A model generated the notes under the pieces. It was not told the DNA's origin, did no database searches, and was given only the letters and a program-made list of their open reading frames with translations. DNA of 54,353 nucleotides from Aureibaculum marinum (GTDB lineage: Bacteria > Bacteroidota > Bacteroidia > Flavobacteriales > Flavobacteriaceae), in NCBI RefSeq assembly GCF_003813905.1, contig NZ_RPFJ01000016.1:1-54353 (forward strand), read 5' to 3'. Both the position numbers and the translations under genes were made by a program. Positions 43,859-54,200 of the stretch are shown here, piece by piece (position 1 is the stretch's first letter; the number at the start of each line of letters is the position of its first letter).

Positions 43859-46800
43859 TTAACCAACAATATTTACAATTTTTCCTGGTACAATAATTAC
43901 CTTTTTAGGTGTTCTTCCAGCTAATTGAGCTTTTGTTTTTTCATGAGCCATTACTGCAGCTTCTATCTCATCTTTAGATAAGTCTAAAGACAACTCCATA
44001 GTAAAACGCATTTTACCATTAAATGAAATAGGGTACGTTTTGGTACTTTCTACCAAATATTTCTCTTCAAACTTAGGAAAAGGAGCTGAAGAAATAGACT
44101 CGTTATATCCCAATTTACTCCACAATTCTTCTGCAATATGTGGAGCGTATGGAGAAATTAAAATAATTAAAGGTTCTAAAACAGCTCTACTAGTACATTT
44201 TTGCGAGGTTAACTCATTTACTGCAATCATAAAAGTAGAAACTGAAGTATTAAATGAGAAATTCTCAATATCTTCTTCTACTTTTTTAATAGTTTTATGT
44301 AGAGTTTTAAATGACTCAGCAGCAGGTTCATTTTCAGAAACTAAAAATGCCCCATCTTTACCGGTATGGTACAATTTCCACAACTTCTTTAAAAACCCAT
44401 GTACACCAGTAATACCTGCAGTATTCCATGGTTTAGATTGTTCTAATGGACCTAAAAACATTTCGTACAGGCGTAAACTGTCCGCTCCGTATTGCTCACA
44501 AATGGCATCGGGATTTACCACATTGTATTTGGACTTAGACATTTTTTCGACTTCGCGACCGACAATGTATTTACCGTCTTCTAAAAGCAATTTAGAATTC
44601 TTATATTCAATTCTGGCTTTTTTGAAAGCTTTTACATCTAATTCGTCAGAGGAATTTACAAGGGAAACATCAACATGAATTGGACTAATTGCTAAATTAT
44701 TTGAACGTGAAATTGTTCCTATACCTTCACTCTCGAAAATTTTATATTCTTTTTCAAGTTCTGAAATTTTCTTATCTATTTGTCTCAAAAAAGAATTATC
44801 AGAATTCTGATAGTTTGCATAGAATCTCCCTATGTTTTCAAAAATTGATTTGGACACATAAATGTCAGGAAGTTCAGATTTTCTAGGTAATTTTTTTACT
44901 TTTTCAGGGTTGTTTTCACCCCAAACACTTCTCGTATAAAACCATTCAACCCTATAAACAAACGCACTCGTTCCCAAAATCATCCCTTGATTAATAAGCT
45001 TTTTAGCAAATTCATCTTGAGGCACCAACCCTTTATCAAACATAAATTTTTGCCAAAAACGACTGTATAATAAATGTCCTGTTGCATGTTCACTACCACC
45101 AATATATAAATCGACATCTTGCCAATAATTAATCGCTTCTTGCGAGAAGATTTCATTCGCATTATTAGGATCCATATAACGGTTAAAATACTGTGAGCTC
45201 CCTGCCCAACCTGGCATGGTATTTAACTCAAGCGGAAAAACAGTTGTATTGTTTATTTTATCATTACTAACAACTTGGTTAGTTTCTGTACACCAAGCCC
45301 AAACTTCTGCATTACCCAATGGTGGTTTACCATCTTCGGTTGGTAAATATTTCTCCACTTCTGGTAACTTTATTGGCAAATACTTTTCGTCAATCATTTG
45401 CGGCAAACCATCTACATAATAGACTGGAAAAGGTTCCCCCCAATAGCGTTGACGACTAAAAACAGCATCACGCATTCTATAGTTAACCTTCTTATATCCG
45501 AAACCACGTTTTTCCATCTCATAAATAACAGTTTTCATTGCTTTTTTATAAGACAATCCATTAAGAAAATCAGAATTGGTAATTACTGTATTTTCCTTAT
45601 CAGTAAAGGCTTCTTTAGATATATCAACTCCTTCAAAAATATTAGGAATTGGAATATTAAAATGCTTTGCAAAATTATAATCACGTTGGTCACCACAAGG
45701 AACAGACATTACTGCACCTGTACCATACCCTGCCAACACATAATCTCCAATCCAAATTGGAATAGGCTCTTTGGTAAAAGGATGTTCTGCATAAGCTCCT
45801 GTAAAAGCACCAGAAATGGTTTTTACATCAGCCATTCTATCTAATTCACTACGCTTTGCAGTAGCTTTTACATATGCTTCAACTTCTTCTTTCTGAGCTT
45901 CAGTTGTTATTTTAGACACCAATTCATGCTCTGGTGCTAAGGTCATAAAACTTACCCCAAAAATAGTATCAGGACGCGTTGTAAACACATTTATTTTTGG
46001 AAGATTTCCTCCATCAATAACAGCGAAAGACACCATTGCTCCTTCTGACCTACCTATCCAATTCGTTTGCGAATCTTTTAGCGGTTGAGGCCAGTCTAAT
46101 TTATCTAAACCATCCAACAATCGCTGAGCATACGCAGAAATTCGCATACTCCATTGCTTCATTTTTTTACGTTCTACAGGATGACCTCCACGTTCTGAAA
46201 CACCATTTACAATTTCGTCATTCGCCAAAACAGTACCCAATGCAGGACACCAATTTACTTCCGTTTCAGACAAAAATGTTAAACGGTATTGTAATAGTAT
46301 TTTTTGTTGTTTTTCATCAGAAAAAGCATTCCACTGTTCAGCAGAAAATTGTTCAACATCGTCATCAGCCTCTGCATTTACATTTATATTTCCTTCTTTT
46401 TCAAATATTGCAATTAAACTAGAAATATCTTCCGCTTTGTCAGTATCTTTATTATACCAAGAATTAAACAATTGAATAAAAATCCACTGTGTCCATTTAT
46501 AATAACTAGGATCAGAGGTACGCACTTCTCTAGACCAATCAAAAGAAAAACCAATCTTATCTAGCTGTCTCCTATATGTTTTAATATTTTCTGCTGTGGT
46601 TACTGCAGGATGCTGACCAGTTTGTATCGCATATTGCTCAGCGGGTAGCCCAAAACTATCATAACCTTGCGGATGCATTACATTAAACCCTTTATGCCTT
46701 TTATATCTCGCATAAATATCAGAAGCAATATAACCTAATGGATGCCCAACATGCAACCCAGCCCCACTAGGGTAAGGAAACATATCTAACACATAATATT

Positions 46801-46906
46801 TGGGTTTTTCAGCTCCTTCCTCACCAGGATTAGCAGCTTTAAACGTTTGATTTTCTGCCCAATATTTTTGCCATTTGGCTTCTATTTCATTAAAATGGTA
46901 ACTCAT
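43859..46906 (-). CDS. leuS: Leucyl-tRNA synthetase
   Basis: Class I synthetase charging tRNA-Leu, 1015 residues, long for the family (about 860-950). The HIGH-type site is PYPSGAGLHVGHPLGY; the CP1 editing domain contains TTRPDTIFGVSFM and the GTGAVMSVP region; KMSKS is intact in GREVEKMSKSKYNVV near 787. Two points are odd. About 85 residues between SAFVYRVEW (about 654) and SPIHVDVSLVNSSDELD (about 739), rich in Lys and Glu, look like an insertion ahead of KMSKS. Also, the usually conserved SSWYFMRY-like segment reads SSQYFNRYMD near 572. The essential motifs are whole, so the enzyme should work. Confidence 0.95.
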   Translation of the reverse strand: MSYHFNEIEAKWQKYWAENQTFKAANPGEEGAEKPKYYVLDMFPYPSGAGLHVGHPLGYIASDIYARYKRHKGFNVMHPQGYDSFGLPAEQYAIQTGQHPAVTTAENIKTYRRQLDKIGFSFDWSREVRTSDPSYYKWTQWIFIQLFNSWYNKDTDKAEDISSLIAIFEKEGNINVNAEADDDVEQFSAEQWNAFSDEKQQKILLQYRLTFLSETEVNWCPALGTVLANDEIVNGVSERGGHPVERKKMKQWSMRISAYAQRLLDGLDKLDWPQPLKDSQTNWIGRSEGAMVSFAVIDGGNLPKINVFTTRPDTIFGVSFMTLAPEHELVSKITTEAQKEEVEAYVKATAKRSELDRMADVKTISGAFTGAYAEHPFTKEPIPIWIGDYVLAGYGTGAVMSVPCGDQRDYNFAKHFNIPIPNIFEGVDISKEAFTDKENTVITNSDFLNGLSYKKAMKTVIYEMEKRGFGYKKVNYRMRDAVFSRQRYWGEPFPVYYVDGLPQMIDEKYLPIKLPEVEKYLPTEDGKPPLGNAEVWAWCTETNQVVSNDKINNTTVFPLELNTMPGWAGSSQYFNRYMDPNNANEIFSQEAINYWQDVDLYIGGSEHATGHLLYSRFWQKFMFDKGLVPQDEFAKKLINQGMILGTSAFVYRVEWFYTRSVWGENNPEKVKKLPRKSELPDIYVSKSIFENIGRFYANYQNSDNSFLRQIDKKISELEKEYKIFESEGIGTISRSNNLAISPIHVDVSLVNSSDELDVKAFKKARIEYKNSKLLLEDGKYIVGREVEKMSKSKYNVVNPDAICEQYGADSLRLYEMFLGPLEQSKPWNTAGITGVHGFLKKLWKLYHTGKDGAFLVSENEPAAESFKTLHKTIKKVEEDIENFSFNTSVSTFMIAVNELTSQKCTSRAVLEPLIILISPYAPHIAEELWSKLGYNESISSAPFPKFEEKYLVESTKTYPISFNGKMRFTMELSLDLSKDEIEAAVMAHEKTKAQLAGRTPKKVIIVPGKIVNIVG

Positions 46907-46928
46907 TCTAGTTAATTTTTTCGAGCTG

Positions 46929-46936
46929 CAAAGTTA
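46929..46936 (-). promoter_or_regulatory. -7 box for leuS
   Basis: Minus strand TAACTTTG, a full TAnnTTTG match, 22 nt before the leuS ATG. A TTTG lies only 12 nt further upstream, too close for a standard -33, so support is partial. Confidence 0.4.
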
Positions 46937-47013
46937 CATTTAAAGTGTCAAAGCGAAAAAAAAATGATTGGTAACTTAATTTTCGTACTTTTAAGCCACA
47001 AAACATTATCATT

Positions 47014-48633
47014 ATGAAAAATTTCTACATCATATTATGTTCATTTTTAGCACTTTCAAGTTGTAAAAAACTAGAAAAAGCAGACCTCATTTTATTCAAT
47101 GCTAATATTTACACCGTAAATGATTCTTTGCCCAAAGCAGAAGCCATTGCTATTAAAGATGGTAAATTTATAGCTGTAGGTACAACAACTGAACTCTTAA
47201 AAAAATATGAAGCCAGTAATAATATTGATGTAGAAGGCAAAACAATTTTACCTGGATTAATTGATGCACATTGCCATTTTTTTGGGTTGGGACAGTCGGA
47301 ACAAGCTGTAAAGTTAGAAGGAACTAAAAGTTTTGAGGAAGTAGTTCAACGTATTGTCGATTTTCAAAAGGAGAAAAATGTCAGTTATATTGTAGGTCGC
47401 GGTTGGGATCAAAACGATTGGGATGTAAAAGAATTTCCGACAAAAGAAAAACTGGACGAATTATTTCCTAATACACCCGTAGTAATTTCTAGAATTGACG
47501 GTCATGCATTATTGGCAAATCAAGCCGCAATAGATTTAGCTGGCGTTACTACAGAAACGCCTTTTTCTGGTGGTGATATTCTTAAAAAGAATGGAAAACT
47601 TACGGGAATTTTTATAGACAATCCTATGGATTTAATTTACGCTAAAATTCCAAGTAAAAGTTTAAACGAGGTTATTCAAGCATTAAAAGATGCAGAAAAA
47701 ATTTGTTTAGCTCACGGACTAACCACGGTAAATGACGCAGGGTTACCAAGAGAAGCTATTGAACTCATTGATAGTTTACAAAAAATAGGAGAATTAAAAA
47801 TTCGTGTGTATGCCATGGCTTCAGCCTATCCTGAAAATTTAGATTATTACCTAACTAAGGGAATCTATAAAACAGACCGATTAAATGTACGCTCTTTTAA
47901 AGTTTATGGAGATGGTGCTTTAGGCTCTCGAGGAGCAGCCATGAGAGCACCATATAGTGACCAACCAGGACATTTTGGTGCTTTAGTTACTACTCCTGAA
48001 AATTTAAAAGAAATAGCAACACGTATTGCCAATTCTGATTTTCAAATGAATACTCATGCCATAGGAGATTCAGCAAATCACTTTCTATTAAAAACATATA
48101 AAGAAGTATTAAAAGATAAAAAAGATAGACGCTGGAAAATTGAACATGCTCAGATTATTTCACCAAATGATTTTGAAATGTTTAACAACATTTTTCCTTC
48201 TGTACAACCCACTCATGCTACCTCAGATATGTATTGGGCAAAAGATCGTATCGGCAACGAACGTATTAAAGGAGCTTATGCTTATAAAAAGTTACTAAAT
48301 CAATATGGCAAAATTGCTTTAGGAACAGACTTTCCGGTTGAACAAGTAAATCCAATGCATACATTTTATGCATCAACAGCAAGAAAAGATTTAGATAATT
48401 ATCCTAAAAATGGATTTCAAATGGAAAATGCTCTTTCACGTGAAGAAACTTTAAAAGGGATGACCATCTGGCCTGCCTATTCAAATTTTGAAGAAAATGA
48501 AAAAGGCAGTATTGAAGAAGGTAAAATGGCAGATTTTATAATACTCGACCAAAACATTATGGAAATTCCTTTAGAGAAAGTTCCTAAAACAAAAGTATTA
48601 GAAACCTATATAAATGGAGAACCTTTAAAGTAA
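47014..48633 (+). CDS. Amidohydrolase-3 family lipoprotein
   Basis: Metal-dependent hydrolase of 539 residues with a lipobox (ALSSC, Cys17), so probably anchored in the envelope. A small beta domain precedes the barrel: ADLILFNANIYTVNDSLPKAEAIAIKDGKFIAVG. Metal ligands are HCH in LIDAHCHFFGLG, His in NTHAIGDSANH, and the HAQ in IEHAQIISP; the late Asp is in ALGTDFPVEQ. The YtcJ-type amidohydrolases share this layout, with unknown natural substrates. Confidence 0.88.
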   Translation: MKNFYIILCSFLALSSCKKLEKADLILFNANIYTVNDSLPKAEAIAIKDGKFIAVGTTTELLKKYEASNNIDVEGKTILPGLIDAHCHFFGLGQSEQAVKLEGTKSFEEVVQRIVDFQKEKNVSYIVGRGWDQNDWDVKEFPTKEKLDELFPNTPVVISRIDGHALLANQAAIDLAGVTTETPFSGGDILKKNGKLTGIFIDNPMDLIYAKIPSKSLNEVIQALKDAEKICLAHGLTTVNDAGLPREAIELIDSLQKIGELKIRVYAMASAYPENLDYYLTKGIYKTDRLNVRSFKVYGDGALGSRGAAMRAPYSDQPGHFGALVTTPENLKEIATRIANSDFQMNTHAIGDSANHFLLKTYKEVLKDKKDRRWKIEHAQIISPNDFEMFNNIFPSVQPTHATSDMYWAKDRIGNERIKGAYAYKKLLNQYGKIALGTDFPVEQVNPMHTFYASTARKDLDNYPKNGFQMENALSREETLKGMTIWPAYSNFEENEKGSIEEGKMADFIILDQNIMEIPLEKVPKTKVLETYINGEPLK

Positions 48634-48643
48634 CACTAGTAAA

Positions 48644-49213
48644 TTAATTTAAAACAATAGCTGGCTCTTTTTCAAACTTTAAAGGAATATTTACCCTAAC
48701 AGTATCCCAACCCAATATCATTTTAGCATAACCATTTTTCTCCTTAAAAGAAATGGTAAAAGCCTCTAAAGGCTCTGCTTTTGTAACTGGGACAGTAATT
48801 TCTGCAACATCAAACATTGCATTATATTGAAACGCTCCCCAAACATCTGTTTGCGAATTTAAAATAACCTTCCAAGACTCTTTATTTGGTATTGTAACGA
48901 GCACATATGTTCCAGCTTTTACTTTAGTATCACCAAACTGTACATTTTTATAAAACCGCACTTCAGTAGCTTCATTAGCCCCTGTTCTCCACAATTTATT
49001 ATAAGGCACAAGATTGCCAAACACCTCTACATCTTTTTTTTGAGGTCTACCATAAAGCACTTTTACCAGCGGAGGCATCACTTTACTCTCTCTATAATAA
49101 GATATATCATGCGGAACTTCATCTAATGCTACAAAACCTTGAGCCTTAGTTTCAGAAATAAAAAAAAGTAATAAAAAGAGGGAGATTACAGTTGAAATGT
49201 AATGTTTTAGCAT
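48644..49213 (-). CDS. DUF2911 domain-containing exported protein
   Basis: 189 residues. A signal peptide (LFLLLFFISETKAQ, to about 25) is followed by a DUF2911 domain: YGRPQKKDVEVFGNLVPYNKLWRTGANEATEV, then AGTYVLVTIPNKESWKVILN. The family is very common in Bacteroidota and has no known function. It converges with the amidohydrolase gene, 10 nt apart. Confidence 0.88.
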   Translation of the reverse strand: MLKHYISTVISLFLLLFFISETKAQGFVALDEVPHDISYYRESKVMPPLVKVLYGRPQKKDVEVFGNLVPYNKLWRTGANEATEVRFYKNVQFGDTKVKAGTYVLVTIPNKESWKVILNSQTDVWGAFQYNAMFDVAEITVPVTKAEPLEAFTISFKEKNGYAKMILGWDTVRVNIPLKFEKEPAIVLN

Positions 49214-49428
49214 ATAAATATTAAGTTTAGTTATTTAAACTAACGTAATTTACCTTCCCTTTATTATTTAAAATTGAAATAATGCCTATCATAATTATTT
49301 TAGAATAGTTACAATTTGTTTTTAATATAATATTTTAAATGCTAATATGTAAGCATATTGTTACTATTGATTTACATAATGAAATAAAAAGTAAACTTTT
49401 GCATTGTTAAAATTAGAAAAACAAAATT

Positions 49429-51099
49429 ATGTGTGGAATTGTATGTGCTTTTGATTTAAAGCAAAAATCCGAAGATTTAAGACCTCAATTATTAGAAATG
49501 TCTCAAAAGGTTCGTCATCGTGGACCAGACTGGAGTGGTATCTATTGCAATGACAATGCTATTTTAGCTCATGAGCGTTTGGCTATTGTTGACCCTGCTT
49601 CAGGAAAACAGCCTTTATTTAGTGAGGATAAAAAATTAATTTTAGCTGCAAATGGCGAAATTTACAACCATCGTAAATTACGCAAACAATTTGAAGGTAC
49701 TTATAATTTTCAAACAGAATCTGATTGTGAAGTTATTTTAGCACTATATCAAAAAAAGGGAGCTGATTTTATAGACGAAATGAATGGGATTTTTGGTTTT
49801 GCTATTTATGACGCAGAAAATGATGAGTATTTTATTGCACGAGATCACATGGGGATAATTCCTTTATATATAGGTTGGGACGAAAATGGTACTTTTTATG
49901 TTGCTTCTGAATTAAAAGCATTAGAAGGTGTTTGTACAAAAATTCAACTATTTCCTCCTGGACACTACATGTCTAGTAAAGACGGTGAGTTTGTACAATG
50001 GTATAAAAGAGATTGGACAGAATATGAAGCTGTAAAAGACAACGAAACTTCTATAAAAGAAATAAAAGAGGCTTTAGAAGCCGCTGTTCACCGTCAATTA
50101 ATGAGTGATGTACCTTATGGAGTTTTACTTTCTGGAGGCTTAGATTCTTCTGTAACATCTGCTATTGCTCAAAAATATGCCGAAAAACGAATAGAATCAG
50201 GCGATACTGAAAAAGCATGGTGGCCACAAATGCACTCTTTCTCTGTAGGATTAGAAGGCTCTCCAGATTTAGCCGCTGCACGAAACGTAGCTGACCACAT
50301 TGGCACAATTCATCACGAAATACAATTTACAATTCAAGAAGGTTTAGATGCTATTCGTGATGTTATTTATAAACTAGAAACTTATGACATTACTACAATT
50401 AGAGCTTCTACGCCAATGTATTTAATGGCTAGGGTTATTAAATCTATGGGTATAAAAATGGTATTATCAGGAGAAGGTGCCGATGAACTTTTTGGCGGAT
50501 ATCTATATTTTCACAAAGCACCCAACGCTAAAGAATTCCATGAAGAGACCGTTCGTAAATTAAGTAAATTACATATGTACGATTGCTTGCGTGCCAACAA
50601 AAGTTTAGCCGCGTGGGGTATTGAAGGACGAGTTCCATTTTTAGATAAAGAATTTATGGATGTAGCAATGCGTATTAACCCAAAAGACAAAATGATAAAT
50701 GGAGAACGTATGGAAAAATGGGTAGTAAGAAAAGCATTTGAAGACATGTTGCCAGAAAGCGTTGCATGGCGTCAGAAAGAACAATTTTCTGACGGAGTTG
50801 GTTACAGCTGGATAGACACACTAAAGGAAATAGTAAATGAAAAAGTATCTGACGAACAGCTTGCCAATGCTAAATATAAATTTCCTATTCAAACCCCAAC
50901 AAGTAAAGAAGAATTTTATTACCGTTCTATCTTTGCAGAACATTTTCCAAGTGATGCCGCCGCATTAAGTGTACCGCAAGAAGCTTCTGTTGCCTGTAGC
51001 ACTCAAATTGCCTTAGAATGGGATGCTAGTTTTAAAAATATGAATGACCCTTCAGGAAGAGCTGTAGCAAAAGTACACGCTGATGCTTATGTAAAATAA
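49429..51099 (+). CDS. asnB: Asparagine synthase B, glutamine-hydrolysing
   Basis: Makes asparagine from aspartate, ATP and glutamine-derived ammonia, 556 residues, as in E. coli AsnB. The N-terminal amidotransferase begins MCGIVCAFDL with catalytic Cys2 and has RGPDWSG and NGEIYNH. The synthetase domain has the pyrophosphate loop LLSGGLDSSVTSAI and VLSGEGADELFGGY, with EGRVPFLD downstream. Ends before a good intrinsic terminator. Confidence 0.96.
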   Translation: MCGIVCAFDLKQKSEDLRPQLLEMSQKVRHRGPDWSGIYCNDNAILAHERLAIVDPASGKQPLFSEDKKLILAANGEIYNHRKLRKQFEGTYNFQTESDCEVILALYQKKGADFIDEMNGIFGFAIYDAENDEYFIARDHMGIIPLYIGWDENGTFYVASELKALEGVCTKIQLFPPGHYMSSKDGEFVQWYKRDWTEYEAVKDNETSIKEIKEALEAAVHRQLMSDVPYGVLLSGGLDSSVTSAIAQKYAEKRIESGDTEKAWWPQMHSFSVGLEGSPDLAAARNVADHIGTIHHEIQFTIQEGLDAIRDVIYKLETYDITTIRASTPMYLMARVIKSMGIKMVLSGEGADELFGGYLYFHKAPNAKEFHEETVRKLSKLHMYDCLRANKSLAAWGIEGRVPFLDKEFMDVAMRINPKDKMINGERMEKWVVRKAFEDMLPESVAWRQKEQFSDGVGYSWIDTLKEIVNEKVSDEQLANAKYKFPIQTPTSKEEFYYRSIFAEHFPSDAAALSVPQEASVACSTQIALEWDASFKNMNDPSGRAVAKVHADAYVK

Positions 51100-51121
51100 A
51101 AAAATATTTTTTTTAAATTAT

Positions 51122-51150
51122 AAAACTCTGCTTTCGGCAGAGTTTTTGTT
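51122..51150 (+). terminator. Intrinsic terminator of asnB
   Basis: AAAACTCTGC (51122-51131) and GCAGAGTTTT (51137-51146) are perfect 10-bp complements with a 5-nt loop, followed by more T residues. Confidence 0.88.
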
Positions 51151-51157
51151 TTTTACA

Positions 51158-51165
51158 TATCTTTG
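51158..51165 (+). promoter_or_regulatory. -7 box for the head-GIN protein gene
   Basis: TATCTTTG, a full TAnnTTTG match, 11 nt before the ATG at 51177 and just past the asnB terminator. No well-spaced -33 TTG is seen. Confidence 0.45.
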
Positions 51166-51176
51166 ATACAAACAAA

Positions 51177-52016
51177 ATGAAAAGAATGAAAAAGTTACCC
51201 TTAATTGCCATTTTAGTTATTATGGTATTATCACCAATCAATCTATTAGCTCAAGACAAACTCAAAGGCAATAAAATAGTAACAACCGAAAATAGATATG
51301 TTGATGAATTTTCAAAAATTGAAACTAATGATAAAATTGAGGTTGTTATTACTCAAGGCATGGAACAATCTGTAACTGTAGAAACCGATGAAAACTTGCA
51401 CATTGCCGTTTTTACAGAAGTTAGAGATAGCACGCTTATTATTGATTTGACAAAAAGAATAGTTAGAAAAAAAGAACTTAGAGTATTAATAACAATAGAC
51501 CAATTTATTAATGAAATAACTACTAAAGATAAATCAGAAATTATCTCTTCTGGTACGTTAAAGTTTGATCATCTAACAATTAATGCTGAAGATGATTCAA
51601 AAATGACCTTAGATTTTCAAGCCTCTAAACTTGTACTAAATAACAATGAAAGTGCCAACATTAAATTAACAGTTAATGCTGATAATATTTTTATAAATGC
51701 TGACAATTCCGGTAAAGCAAAAATTGACCTTTCTTGTGACCATATTGAAGCTATGATTCGAGGTAATTCTACGACAGAAGTTAATGGAAGTTGCTCAGAA
51801 TTATATGTAAACGCCGAAAATAAAAGTGATTTTAAAGGGGCTAGCTTAGATAGCAATGAGGCTATTGTAGACGCTGCTGATAATGCAGATGTTACCATAA
51901 ACGCAAAAAAAGAATTAATTATTTCAGCAATAGACAATTCTGAAATTCAAATTTATAACAACCCAACAATTACTGTAGAAAAATTTACAGACAAAGCCAT
52001 TTTAAGAAAAAAATAA
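51177..52016 (+). CDS. Head-GIN (DUF2807) domain exported protein
   Basis: 279 residues. Signal peptide to about 25 (LSPINLLAQ); an alternative ATG at 51186 would serve equally. The mature part is a right-handed beta-helix-like repeat array of the DUF2807 type, with recurring VETDENLHIAV, LTINAEDDSKMTLDF, IFINADNSGKAKIDL and LIISAIDNSEIQI units. The family is called a putative autotransporter adhesin head in databases, although its role in Bacteroidota is not shown. It directly precedes the two-component genes (76 nt) on the same strand, so it may be controlled by or report to them. Confidence 0.83.
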   Translation: MKRMKKLPLIAILVIMVLSPINLLAQDKLKGNKIVTTENRYVDEFSKIETNDKIEVVITQGMEQSVTVETDENLHIAVFTEVRDSTLIIDLTKRIVRKKELRVLITIDQFINEITTKDKSEIISSGTLKFDHLTINAEDDSKMTLDFQASKLVLNNNESANIKLTVNADNIFINADNSGKAKIDLSCDHIEAMIRGNSTTEVNGSCSELYVNAENKSDFKGASLDSNEAIVDAADNADVTINAKKELIISAIDNSEIQIYNNPTITVEKFTDKAILRKK

Positions 52017-52092
52017 GAAAACAAATTGTATTGATTATCTAAATAGTTACATTTTTGTAGATAAAATACTGAATAACTCTAAATTTAAACTT

Positions 52093-52776
52093 ATGAAAAT
52101 ACTAATAGTTGAAGATGAAATTGAATTGTTAGATTCAATGGCAAGCTATCTTAAAAATGAAGATTTTATTTGTGAAAAAGCATCCTCTTTTTTTGATGCT
52201 GAAGATAAAATAATAAGTTTTAAATATGACATTATAATTTTAGACATAACATTACCTGATGGTAGTGGTATAGACTTACTAAAATTAGTTAAAGAACAAT
52301 CTGCAAAAACTGGAGTTTTAATTGTTTCTGCCAAAAACTCATTAGATGACAAACTAAAAGGATTAGACTTAGGTGCTGATGATTATATTACCAAACCTTT
52401 TCATTTGGCCGAATTAAACTCAAGAATTAATTCACTAATTAGACGTAGAAACTTTGATGGCGATGAATTTATTGTATTTAACGAAATACGCGTTGATCCT
52501 AGTTCAAAAGAAGTTACTGTTCACGGAAAACCCATTGAATTAACTAAAAAAGAATACAACTTACTTCTCTATTTTATCACCAATAAAAACAAAGTACTGA
52601 CTAAAGAATCCATAGCAGAACACCTTTGGGGAGATGATATTGAAATGGCAGATAGCTATGATTTTATTTATACGCATATGGGTAATTTACGCAAAAAAAT
52701 AAACAAATTAGGAGGTAATAATTACCTACAAACCATGTATGGTCTTGGGTATAAATTTACTGACACACTAAAGTAA
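52093..52776 (+). CDS. OmpR/PhoB-family response regulator
   Basis: 227 residues. Receiver domain with acidic pair Glu7-Asp8, phospho-acceptor Asp51 in IIILDITLPDGSGI, and Lys in DYITKPFHLAEL near 100. C-terminal winged helix with IELTKKEYNLLLYF, NKVLTKESIAEHLWG and YIYTHMGNLRKKI-like recognition helix, ending LQTMYGLGYKF. The partner histidine kinase gene follows 40 nt downstream. Confidence 0.93.
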   Translation: MKILIVEDEIELLDSMASYLKNEDFICEKASSFFDAEDKIISFKYDIIILDITLPDGSGIDLLKLVKEQSAKTGVLIVSAKNSLDDKLKGLDLGADDYITKPFHLAELNSRINSLIRRRNFDGDEFIVFNEIRVDPSSKEVTVHGKPIELTKKEYNLLLYFITNKNKVLTKESIAEHLWGDDIEMADSYDFIYTHMGNLRKKINKLGGNNYLQTMYGLGYKFTDTLK

Positions 52777-52816
52777 ACGTATCAAAATTTCCTATTTTAA
52801 CAACTAAAATTAACCG

Positions 52817-54106
52817 ATGAAATTAATAGAAAGAACGAGTAGAACCTATCTTTGGCTATCTATTGTTATATTCCTAATTTCTGCCGGTATGCTCATTTTT
52901 GTTCTAACAGCTGTAATGAACAATAGGCTAGACGAACAATTACGCTATAATAAAGAAGTTTTAGCAAAAACAATTAAATACGATTATCCGCTAACCATAT
53001 TTGATCCTCCTGCAGAACTCAACGAATCAGAACAAAAAAAATACCCTAATGATACCGTTATATTTAAGGATACTCTAATTCTCAGAGCAATTGAAGGCGA
53101 AGGTGTTGATGAGTTTGAAAAATACAGACAATTAACTGCATATGAAACACTTCATGATAAAAGATGGAAAATCGTAGTTAGAAACTCTTTAGTAAGAAAC
53201 CAAGATTTTATCTGGGTAATTGTACTATCTTCATTTATAATAATTATTCTATTGTTAATTGGGCTATGGATTTTAAACACTAAAATTTCTAAAAAAATAT
53301 GGTACCCTTTTTACACTAATTTAGATAAATTGAAAAATTTTTCTGTTCAAGATAAAAACCCTATCGAGTTAGAAAGCTCTAATATTGATGAATTTAAAGA
53401 ACTAAATGAATCAATACGAAACCTTACTCAAAAACTACAATCAGACTTTAGTAGCTTAAAAGAATTTTCAGAGAATGCTTCACACGAAATGCAAACACCT
53501 TTAGCTATTATGCAATCGAAAATTGAATTGTTATTACAATCTAATAACATCAATCAAAAACAATCTCATCAATTACAATCTATTTATCAAGCCGGAAAAC
53601 GTTTATCAAAACTAAATAAAACGCTATTGCTATTAGCCAAAGTTGAAAATCAGCAATACAGCACAAAAGAAGAAGTTTCTTTTCATAATTTAATTGAAAA
53701 ACAATTAGAAAATTACGAAGATTTTATTCTTAATAAAAACATTACGGTAACCAAAAATCTATCAGAACATATCGTTTCAACCAATGCAATTTTAGCTGAC
53801 ACCTTAATTTCGAACCTAATTAGTAATGCCATAAAACACAATGTTGAAAATGGTACTATTTCAATTATATACAAAGAGGATGAATTAATTTTTTCAAATA
53901 CTGGAGAACCATTAATAGGAGCCCCAGAAGATCTTTTCAATAGGTTTAAAAAGCAAAGCTCAAGAAAAGACTCATTAGGATTAGGATTAGCAATTATTAA
54001 GCAAATTTGTGATGTAAATCAATGGCAACTTAATTATCATTGTATCGACAAACTACATACCTTAAGTGTTCTTTTTAACAAAAAACAAACTTCAAAAAGT
54101 AATTAA
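52817..54106 (+). CDS. Sensor histidine kinase
   Basis: 429 residues. TM1 at about 12-33, an outer loop of about 95 residues, TM2 at about 130-152, then a short HAMP-like linker. The dimerisation box is SENASHEMQTPLAIMQ with His223. ATPase motifs are SNLISNAIKHN (N box) and LGLGLAIIKQI; the G1 region reads FSNTGEPL, lacking the usual DxGxG, as in several Bacteroidota kinases with a shortened lid. It should phosphorylate the regulator coded directly upstream. Confidence 0.92.
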   Translation: MKLIERTSRTYLWLSIVIFLISAGMLIFVLTAVMNNRLDEQLRYNKEVLAKTIKYDYPLTIFDPPAELNESEQKKYPNDTVIFKDTLILRAIEGEGVDEFEKYRQLTAYETLHDKRWKIVVRNSLVRNQDFIWVIVLSSFIIIILLLIGLWILNTKISKKIWYPFYTNLDKLKNFSVQDKNPIELESSNIDEFKELNESIRNLTQKLQSDFSSLKEFSENASHEMQTPLAIMQSKIELLLQSNNINQKQSHQLQSIYQAGKRLSKLNKTLLLLAKVENQQYSTKEEVSFHNLIEKQLENYEDFILNKNITVTKNLSEHIVSTNAILADTLISNLISNAIKHNVENGTISIIYKEDELIFSNTGEPLIGAPEDLFNRFKKQSSRKDSLGLGLAIIKQICDVNQWQLNYHCIDKLHTLSVLFNKKQTSKSN

Positions 54107-54200
54107 CCTTCTTTGCAAAAGGCATTAAGAAAAAAAACATTCTATTATTTAAAACAGCGAAATCATAATAAAAAGTTAAAGTAATTAATATTACTTCTTC

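Noticed and set aside
45398..45844. 148-codon open frame on the plus strand
   Set aside because: It is antisense to leuS, cysteine- and isoleucine-rich without domain features, and leuS is plainly the coding strand.
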